From NCBI RefSeq assembly GCF_014672835.1, contig NZ_CP060244.1, forward strand, positions 1,839,001-1,903,000: 64,000 nucleotides of DNA, written 5' to 3'. Each line of letters starts with the position of its first letter. Position 1 is the stretch's first letter. The translations under genes and the position numbers were made by a program. Of the stretch, positions 57,797 through 64,000 are shown piece by piece. Source of the stretch: Entomobacter blattae (GTDB lineage Bacteria; Pseudomonadota; Alphaproteobacteria; Acetobacterales; Acetobacteraceae). The notes beneath the pieces were generated by a model, which worked only from the letters and a program-made list of their open reading frames with translations, was not told the DNA's origin and ran no database searches.

Positions 57797-59221
57797 ATGA
57801 ATTGGAATCTTGCCCTACCGGAAATATTGCTCTCTGCAAGTGGGTTGCTTATCCTGCTTTTTGGTTTGGTGCAGAAAAAAGAGCAGTCTGCCTTTATTTG
57901 TACTATGCTAACGATTGCATCATTCATTGCCTGTATTTTCTTGGTGGGAACTTCTTCCGATGGAGTGGCTTATAATGGGGCCTTCATTAATGATAGTTTT
58001 GCCAAATTCATTAAGATACTTATCTTAATTGCAGCAATTTTCACTCTTATTCTTGCCACTGAATTTAATGGTTTTGAAAAGATAGATAAGTTTGAGTTTC
58101 CAGTCCTTATCCTTTTTTCGACAGTCGGTGCCCTTATTATGGCGTCTGCTGAAAACTTGATAACGTTATTTGTTGGGTTGGAACTCTCTTCCCTTGCACT
58201 TTATATTCTTTGTGCCTTTGCAAGGGATAGTATTTTATCGGCAGAATCTGGCCTGAAATATTTTGTTTTGGGGTCTTTGGCCTCAGGAATATTGCTCTAT
58301 GGAGCTTCGCTTGTCTATGGTTATACTGGAACTTTAGATTATAGAGGGATTAAATCTGCTCTTCTTGCTACGTCTCAGATTTACCCTGGCCTTATCATTG
58401 GTATAGTCTTTATTTTAATTGGACTGAGTTTTAAGCTCTCAGCTGTTCCATTTCATATGTGGACACCCGATGTCTATCAGGGCGCGCCAACTTCTGTTAC
58501 GACTTATTTGGCGAGTGCGCCAAAATTTGCTGCCTTTGCCCTTTTGTTGCGGGTTATCTCGGGTCCATTTGGCCATACTTATTATCAATGGCAGTTGTTG
58601 ATCGAAATTATTTCCATTGCTTCAATTCTTGTCGGGGCGATTGCAGCTATTGCACAGACAAACATAAAACGGCTTATGGCTTATTCTTCTATTGGGCATA
58701 TGGGATTTGCCCTTATGGGTGTTGCCGCTGCAACCCCTTTAGGGCTGCGGGGTTCTTTGATTTATCTTACGGCGTATCTTTTTATGAATGCTGGGGCATT
58801 TGCCGTTATTGCAGCCCTGCGTAGAAAAGGCCATGCTGTGGAGAGTATCTATGATTTTGCAGGTATGGCCCAGAAGAATAAATCTTTAGCCCTGGCTATG
58901 GCTATTTTTATGTTCAGCATGGTTGGCGTGCCGCCATTGGCTGGTTTTTTTGGAAAGTTCATGGTTTTTTATGCTGCTCTTTCCGCCCATTTATATACTT
59001 TGGTTATTTTTGCCCTTATTGGCAGTATTATTACAGCATTTTATTATCTAAGAATTATAAAGATCATGTATTTTGATCCTTCTATTGAGGGCATCGATAC
59101 AGTGCCGTCATCTTATTCCTTTATTTCATTGGTCACCGGGATCGTGACAGTCGCTTTTATCCTTGTTTTGGGCCCCATTACTATGGCCGCTCAATCTGCT
59201 GCATCCGTACTGTTTAATTGA
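57797..59221 (+). CDS. nuoN: NADH-quinone oxidoreductase subunit N
   Basis: 474 residues, 14 helices. The diagnostic NuoN blocks are LFVGLELSSLALYILCAF, SGLKYFVLGSLASGILLYGA, LSFKLSAVPFHMWTPDVYQG and MAYSSIGHMGFALMGVA. It is clearly NuoN, not NuoM, by these motifs. It lies directly after nuoL with no nuoM between them. Its stop overlaps the TTG start of birA. Confidence 0.96.
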   Translation: MNWNLALPEILLSASGLLILLFGLVQKKEQSAFICTMLTIASFIACIFLVGTSSDGVAYNGAFINDSFAKFIKILILIAAIFTLILATEFNGFEKIDKFEFPVLILFSTVGALIMASAENLITLFVGLELSSLALYILCAFARDSILSAESGLKYFVLGSLASGILLYGASLVYGYTGTLDYRGIKSALLATSQIYPGLIIGIVFILIGLSFKLSAVPFHMWTPDVYQGAPTSVTTYLASAPKFAAFALLLRVISGPFGHTYYQWQLLIEIISIASILVGAIAAIAQTNIKRLMAYSSIGHMGFALMGVAAATPLGLRGSLIYLTAYLFMNAGAFAVIAALRRKGHAVESIYDFAGMAQKNKSLALAMAIFMFSMVGVPPLAGFFGKFMVFYAALSAHLYTLVIFALIGSIITAFYYLRIIKIMYFDPSIEGIDTVPSSYSFISLVTGIVTVAFILVLGPITMAAQSAASVLFN

Positions 59222-59976
59222 CTATTCATCATATCGTCGATTGGGAGTGGCGTCTTGAGCATTACCAAGAAGTAACTTCCACTTCGGATTTATGTAAAGA
59301 GAGGGCTAGAAATGGCGAAAGGTCGTTTTTGGCTCTTTTGGCGGATCGGCAAACGAAGGGGAGAGGAAGTCGTGGAAGAAGCTGGAAGAGTGGGGAGGGA
59401 AACCTGGCACTTTCTCTTCTAATAAGACCTGAACAAGGCCTTGAGAAGACTCCTTATATTTGGCCCTTTTTATCAGCCGTGGTGGTCTACGAAGCACTAT
59501 TTTCCTTAACCAGGCTAAAGGGTCTTCAAATAAAATGGCCTAATGATCTGTTGCTTGATTCGAAGAAGCTCGGAGGGATTCTCATTGAGCAAGAATTGTC
59601 TTCACAAGAACCAGGGAAGACAGAATGGCTGGTGATTGGATTTGGGGTTAACCTTGAGCAATCACCAAAGAATTTAGGAGGAAAGGCTACCTCTTTACGG
59701 GAAAGAAATGTCTCTATTTCAGTGTTGGAATTGGCCTATGAGATTTTGAAAAAATTTTCTTTTTTTCAAAAACAACTTTTAGAAAAAGGCTTTTCTTATA
59801 TACTTACGATTTGGATGGAAAGAAGCTTTCCCGTGGGTTATCCTCTTGCAGTGAAAATAAAAAACGTTCAGTATACAGGGCATTTTGCTGGGATTGATGA
59901 AAGAGGATTTCTTTTGCTTGACCAAGAAGGCCACATAAAGGAATTTTCGACGGGTGAGGTTTTGTTACTGGAATAG
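59218..59976 (+). CDS. birA: Biotin--[acetyl-CoA-carboxylase] ligase
   Basis: 252 residues. [20 protein letters not shown] (biotin-AMP loop) and [20 protein letters not shown] are the catalytic motifs. No N-terminal DNA-binding domain is present, so this is a monofunctional BirA that biotinylates carboxylase but does not repress. The likely start is a TTG overlapping the nuoN stop. Confidence 0.92.
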   Translation: MTIHHIVDWEWRLEHYQEVTSTSDLCKERARNGERSFLALLADRQTKGRGSRGRSWKSGEGNLALSLLIRPEQGLEKTPYIWPFLSAVVVYEALFSLTRLKGLQIKWPNDLLLDSKKLGGILIEQELSSQEPGKTEWLVIGFGVNLEQSPKNLGGKATSLRERNVSISVLELAYEILKKFSFFQKQLLEKGFSYILTIWMERSFPVGYPLAVKIKNVQYTGHFAGIDERGFLLLDQEGHIKEFSTGEVLLLE

Positions 59977-59987
59977 GATGCTATATT

Positions 59988-60776
59988 GTGTTGCTGGTCA
60001 TTGATGCAGGAAATACAAATGTTGTATTTGCTGTATATCACGAAAAAAAATGGCAGGGTATATGGCGTATTTCCATGGAAATTCAACGCACTGCTGATGA
60101 GTATGCGGTATGGCTGTTTTCCTTACTGAGAGAGTGTAATATTTCTCCTCGATTAATTCGCCGTGCAATTATTGGTACTGTTGTTCCTGCTGCATTATAT
60201 CATTTGAGGCATCTATGTATGGAATGGCTCAATATAGAGCCCATTATTGCATCTTCTAAGTTAAATTGGGGCTTTCCTATCCATGTAGATAACCCTGATG
60301 AAGTGGGCGTTGATAGATTGTTGAATGGCCTGGCAGCACAGGATTATTATAAGGGACCATTGATTGTTATTGATTTTGGAACAGCAACGACTTTTGATGT
60401 CGTTGATGAAAATGGTGCTTATTGTGGTGGTGTTATAGCGCCTGGCATTAACCTGTCTGTTGAAGCCTTGCATAGGGCTGCAGCCCAGTTGCCTCGTATT
60501 GGTATAGGTCGTCCGCAAACTGTCATTGGCCGTAGTACTATACCAGCTATGCGCTCTGGTTTATTCTGGGGATATATCGGCCTTATTGAAGGTATTGTGG
60601 AGCGCATAAAAAAAGAATTTCAACCTGTCATGAAAATTGTTGCCACGGGTGGGTTGGCACCGCTTTTTTCTGAAGGTACCGCAATTTTTGACTATATAGA
60701 CGGTGAGCTGACCCTCAACGGATTACGTATTCTTGCAGAGAGAACGTTTTTGACAATGCAAAAAGATAAAGAGTAA
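59988..60776 (+). CDS. coaX: Type III pantothenate kinase
   Basis: 262 residues. The motifs [42 protein letters not shown] and [11 protein letters not shown] define CoaX, which phosphorylates pantothenate in CoA synthesis. The start codon is GTG at 59988. birA-coaX-rnj is a conserved alphaproteobacterial order. Confidence 0.95.
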   Translation: MLLVIDAGNTNVVFAVYHEKKWQGIWRISMEIQRTADEYAVWLFSLLRECNISPRLIRRAIIGTVVPAALYHLRHLCMEWLNIEPIIASSKLNWGFPIHVDNPDEVGVDRLLNGLAAQDYYKGPLIVIDFGTATTFDVVDENGAYCGGVIAPGINLSVEALHRAAAQLPRIGIGRPQTVIGRSTIPAMRSGLFWGYIGLIEGIVERIKKEFQPVMKIVATGGLAPLFSEGTAIFDYIDGELTLNGLRILAERTFLTMQKDKE

Positions 60777-60801
60777 TTTTTAATACTATAAGGAATAATA
60801 A

Positions 60802-62448
60802 ATGAATAATCAGAGTAAAGGTCTTGCTTTCCTTCCCTTGGGAGGGACGGGCGAGATCGGAATGAATTTCAACCTTTACCGTATGGACGGTCAATGGTTA
60901 ATCGTGGATTGTGGTATTGGGTTTAGTGGAAATAATACTCCAGAAGCCGATATTCTCGTTCCCGATTCCTCCTTTATTGAGGGGTATAGGGATGATTTGT
61001 GCGGTATGGTTATAACACATGCCCATGAAGACCATATCGGTGCGGTTGCCCATTTATGGAAGGGATTAGGATGCCCTATTTATGCAACCCCTTTTGCAGC
61101 TGCTGTATTAAAAAAGAAGCTATATGAAGCCCAGCTTCTTTCTAAAATAACAATCCATATTATCCCTCCAGGAAGTCAGTTTTCGGTAGGTCCTTTTGAT
61201 ATTGAATTTGTTCCCGTTGCCCATTCTATCCCCGAATCCCAGTCTCTTATCATGCGTACACCTTATGGGACTATCGTCCATACGGGGGACTGGAAAATAG
61301 ACCCAACCCCCTTGATTGGGCCTGTTACAGATATGGAACGTTTCAAAGCGGTTGGTCAGGAAGGGGTATTGGCCCTGATTGGCGACAGCACCAATGTGCT
61401 AACGGATAGAGATTCTGATTCAGAGCTGAGCGTAAGAGAAAGCCTGGCCAAGATTATTTCAAACTTACAGGGGCGAGTTGCAGTAACTTGTTTTGCTAGC
61501 AATGTTGCAAGGATAGAAAGCATTGCCATAGCTGCTCAGGAAGCCAACAGAAAGGTTGTTATTGTTGGTCGTTCTCTAAAAAACATTGATGGTTCAGCCC
61601 GTGAATGTGGTTATTTAAAAGATATACCACCCTTTTTAACAGAACAGCAGGTGAATTCTCTGTCTGATCATGAGACCCTCATGATCATTACGGGAAGCCA
61701 AGGCGAACCACGTTCAGCACTTTCCCGAATAGCAGCAGATACCCACCAGAATATTTCTCTTGGGGTCGGGGATACTGTTATCTACAGTAGCCGTATGATA
61801 CCTGGTAACGAACAGGCTGTTATCCGTGTTCAGGATCTTCTGGCACGTCGGGGAGTAAAAATTATTACGGATCGTGATGATCTCGTGCATGTTTCTGGCC
61901 ATGCGACCAGAAGGGATATGCATAAGCTTTACGAAGCCATAAAGCCCCAATATATTATTCCTGTTCATGGTGAATGGCGCCATTTAAGCAGCCATGCAAC
62001 CCTTGCCAAAGAGCATGGTGCCCAGGCCATTCTTCTGGAGGATGGTGATCTTCTCAACCTTTCACCAGGGGAGGTAAAGGTAATAGATACAGCTGTAACA
62101 GGCCAGCTTGCAGTTGATGGGGGGCGGCTACTTCCTATCGATGGTGATATTATGTCCAAGCGACGCAAAATGTTGTATAATGGTATGATCATTGCAAGCT
62201 TGGCTATCGATGATGAAGGCTACCTCATTGGTGATCCTAAAATCAGTGCCCCTGGCTTGTTGACCAAAGAAGATCCTGAAGCAGAACGGGTAACGGAAAG
62301 TTTTGCTGTCGCTATTGAAAATCTTCCTGAAGAAATACGCCTTGATGATAACCTGCTCAAAGAGGCCAGTAAAACGGCTTTGCGTCGCGCCTTTGGTAAC
62401 AAGCTGCAAAAAAGACCATTAGTGGATGTCCATCTGCTGAGAGTTTAG
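60802..62448 (+). CDS. rnj: Ribonuclease J
   Basis: 548 residues. The beta-lactamase-fold metal motif is [11 protein letters not shown], followed by [11 protein letters not shown] and GDSTN. The beta-CASP part has [11 protein letters not shown] and [14 protein letters not shown]. RNase J degrades and matures RNA with 5'-to-3' exonuclease and endonuclease activity. The start is preceded by AAGGA. Family members in this group lie next to coaX. Confidence 0.95.
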   Translation: MNNQSKGLAFLPLGGTGEIGMNFNLYRMDGQWLIVDCGIGFSGNNTPEADILVPDSSFIEGYRDDLCGMVITHAHEDHIGAVAHLWKGLGCPIYATPFAAAVLKKKLYEAQLLSKITIHIIPPGSQFSVGPFDIEFVPVAHSIPESQSLIMRTPYGTIVHTGDWKIDPTPLIGPVTDMERFKAVGQEGVLALIGDSTNVLTDRDSDSELSVRESLAKIISNLQGRVAVTCFASNVARIESIAIAAQEANRKVVIVGRSLKNIDGSARECGYLKDIPPFLTEQQVNSLSDHETLMIITGSQGEPRSALSRIAADTHQNISLGVGDTVIYSSRMIPGNEQAVIRVQDLLARRGVKIITDRDDLVHVSGHATRRDMHKLYEAIKPQYIIPVHGEWRHLSSHATLAKEHGAQAILLEDGDLLNLSPGEVKVIDTAVTGQLAVDGGRLLPIDGDIMSKRRKMLYNGMIIASLAIDDEGYLIGDPKISAPGLLTKEDPEAERVTESFAVAIENLPEEIRLDDNLLKEASKTALRRAFGNKLQKRPLVDVHLLRV

Positions 62449-62501
62449 CTCAAGGGTTATACCATACTGCTTTTTTATTTCTGTTGACAGGATCGTACTT
62501 T

Positions 62502-63827
62502 ATGCGCCTTTCTCAAAGCGTAATTGCTACACTTAAAGAAACACCGGCAGAGGCACAAATTGCTTCTCATAGGCTTATGTTGCGTTCTGGCATGGTTAGG
62601 CAGACAAGCTCTGGCATTTATACTTGGCTGCCATTAGGCTTGAAAGTTCTCAGAAAGATTGCCCAAATTGTGAGAGAGGAACAGGATAGGATTGGCGGCC
62701 AAGAGGTTTTAATGCCAACTCTACAATCTGCCGATTTATGGAAACAATCGGGTCGATACGATGCCTATGGGCCAGAAATGCTTAGAATCCAAGATCGCCA
62801 TAAAAGGGATTTGCTCTATGGCCCTACGAATGAGGAAATGATTACTGACCTTTTTGGTCAGGTGGTCAAATCCTATAAAGAGCTGCCCCAACTTTTTTAC
62901 CAAATCCAATGGAAATTTCGTGATGAAATCCGTCCCCGTTTTGGCGTTATGCGTGGGCGTGAATTTCTTATGAAGGATGCTTATAGTTTTGATGCCAGCT
63001 ATGGGGAGGCACGTAAAACCTATCAAAAAATGATGTTGGCCTATTTGCGTACTTTTCAACGATTGGGAGTAAGGGCTATTCCCATGGTGGCCGATACAGG
63101 ACCTATTGGAGGAGATTTAAGTCACGAATTTATTATTCTGGCCCCTACAGGAGAAAGCGGAGTTTTTTACGATAGCCTCCTTGAGGAAAAGGACTGGCTT
63201 CAAACTGCTGTTGATACAACGAGTTCCCAGGATTTGCATCGTTTTTTTGATGAGCTAACCCACCACTATGCTGCTACGGATGAAAAGCACGATACACAAG
63301 CGTGGAGCCTCGTGCCGGCAGAACGGCAAAGGGAAGGGCGGGGGATTGAGGTTGGGCATATTTTTTATTTTGGTCAGAAATATACCCAATCCATGGGAGT
63401 TAGTGTCAATGGTGCTGATGGTGCTCCCTTTTTTCCTGAAATGGGCTCCTACGGTATTGGTATTTCTCGTTTGGTTGGTGCTATTATTGAAGCAAGCCAT
63501 GATGAGAATGGCATTATCTGGCCAGATGAAGTTGCCCCCTATAAAGTGGTTTTGCTGAACCTTGGGAATAAAGATGAGGCAAGTCTTGCCTTATGTGAAA
63601 AAATTTATGCACATTTATCTGAGCTGTGCCTGTATGATGATCGTAACGAAAGGGCTGGGGTTAAATTTGCTGATGCTGATCTGATCGGTTATCCATGGCA
63701 GATTGTTGTTGGCCCGAAAGGGGCTGTAAAAAATACTGTTGAACTCAAAAGGCGTTCTACAGGGCAGAAGGAAGAAATTTCTGTTGAGAACTTGTTGGCA
63801 CGGTTTTCGTCAAACACGCTTAAATAG
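62502..63827 (+). CDS. proS: Prolyl-tRNA synthetase, short alphaproteobacterial type
   Basis: 441 residues. The class II motifs are [20 protein letters not shown] (motif 2) and [16 protein letters not shown] (motif 3). The INS editing domain of E. coli-type ProRS is absent, as is usual for alphaproteobacteria. CAGGA lies ten bases before the ATG at 62502; the frame continues to a TTG at 62484 without support. Confidence 0.94.
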   Translation: MRLSQSVIATLKETPAEAQIASHRLMLRSGMVRQTSSGIYTWLPLGLKVLRKIAQIVREEQDRIGGQEVLMPTLQSADLWKQSGRYDAYGPEMLRIQDRHKRDLLYGPTNEEMITDLFGQVVKSYKELPQLFYQIQWKFRDEIRPRFGVMRGREFLMKDAYSFDASYGEARKTYQKMMLAYLRTFQRLGVRAIPMVADTGPIGGDLSHEFIILAPTGESGVFYDSLLEEKDWLQTAVDTTSSQDLHRFFDELTHHYAATDEKHDTQAWSLVPAERQREGRGIEVGHIFYFGQKYTQSMGVSVNGADGAPFFPEMGSYGIGISRLVGAIIEASHDENGIIWPDEVAPYKVVLLNLGNKDEASLALCEKIYAHLSELCLYDDRNERAGVKFADADLIGYPWQIVVGPKGAVKNTVELKRRSTGQKEEISVENLLARFSSNTLK

Positions 63828-63841
63828 TAAGGGATATTTAT

Positions 63842-64000
63842 ATGTTTGGCCCCTTTGAGAGAAAAATAGCAGGGCGGTATTTGCGAGCTCGTAAAGGGGA
63901 GCGCTTTGTTTCCATTATTGCTATTTTTTCTTTAATAGGAATAGCCCTTGGTGTGGCCACCCTTATTATTGTTATGTCAGTGATGAATGGTTTTAAGGCC
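63842..64000 (+). CDS. lolC: Lipoprotein-releasing ABC transporter permease, N-terminal part (cut by window end)
   Basis: 53 residues visible: a basic start, RKIAGRYLRARKGERFVSII, then a membrane helix and IALGVATLIIVMSVMNGF, the LolC/LolE signature. The Lol system moves outer-membrane lipoproteins out of the inner membrane. It follows proS by 14 bases, the common proS-lolC order. LolC versus LolE cannot be separated here. Confidence 0.88.
   Translation, partial: MFGPFERKIAGRYLRARKGERFVSIIAIFSLIGIALGVATLIIVMSVMNGFKA

Noticed and set aside
55829-59221. NuoL or NuoN being a fused NuoL-NuoM or a misnamed NuoM
   Set aside because: NuoL has its full C-terminal lateral helix region, and the next gene carries NuoN-only motifs (KLSAVPFHMWTPDVYQG, SGLKYFVLGSLASG). 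Neither holds a NuoM part.

Overview
The window looks like chromosome from an acetic acid bacterium (Alphaproteobacteria, Rhodospirillales, family Acetobacteraceae), probably a moderately AT-rich member such as the insect-associated lineages. This is inferred from gene order and protein sequence, not from a marker search. Supporting clues are trmD-rplS, the YceD-rpmF-plsX-fabH-ihfA-merR string, clpP-clpX-lon-hupB, a SUF operon with its Rrf2 regulator, and a complex I operon followed by birA-coaX-rnj-proS-lolC. I see no phage, insertion sequence, CRISPR array or recent island; it is almost entirely core genome.

Layout. 1-1.2 kb: end of trmD, rplS and, convergent, rpsU, separated by a two-way terminator. 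1.3-4 kb: MarR regulator, OmpR-type response regulator and EnvZ-type kinase. 4.1-9 kb: a BamE-like lipoprotein, then YceD, L32 and the phospholipid/fatty-acid start genes plsX and fabH with ihfA and a MerR regulator, then tRNA-Pro. 9.1-16.6 kb: AI-2E-type membrane protein, oligopeptidase B, purU, a NUDIX hydrolase and an Atm1-type ABC exporter. 16.8-22.7 kb: rpmB, fusA, a small YeaQ-type membrane protein and a divergent phosphoenolpyruvate carboxylase. 22.8-31.1 kb: DUF445 membrane protein and the SUF iron-sulfur operon (regulator, sufB, C, D, S, U, T, A). 31.2-38.5 kb: RNA methyltransferase, DEAD-box helicase, GH15 enzyme, CopD-like protein, nnr. 38.6-46 kb: tRNA-Leu, tig, clpP, clpX, lon, hupB, tRNA-Val and tRNA-Asp, a protein quality-control block. 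46.1-59.2 kb: nuoA-L and nuoN. 59.2-64 kb: birA, coaX, rnj, proS and the start of lolC.

How the genes fit together. The SUF operon makes the Fe-S clusters needed by the many Fe-S subunits of complex I (NuoB, E, F, G, I) and probably by the Cys-motif RNA methyltransferase. Tig, ClpXP and Lon form one folding and proteolysis block. BirA and FabH both feed fatty-acid synthesis.

Main points for a second look. (1) nuoM is missing: nuoL and nuoN are only 27 bases apart although every other nuo gene is present and intact. (2) The lon leader has an RpoH-like promoter and a hairpin that pairs the whole Shine-Dalgarno sequence, a candidate RNA thermometer. (3) A terminator-like hairpin and U tract lie directly against the fusA ribosome binding site. 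(4) The rpmB leader can form two mutually exclusive hairpins, one covering the ribosome binding site. (5) The PEP carboxylase has changes at several residues expected to be catalytic. (6) The SUF regulator has an extra cysteine-rich tail. No complete system unlike anything known was found.
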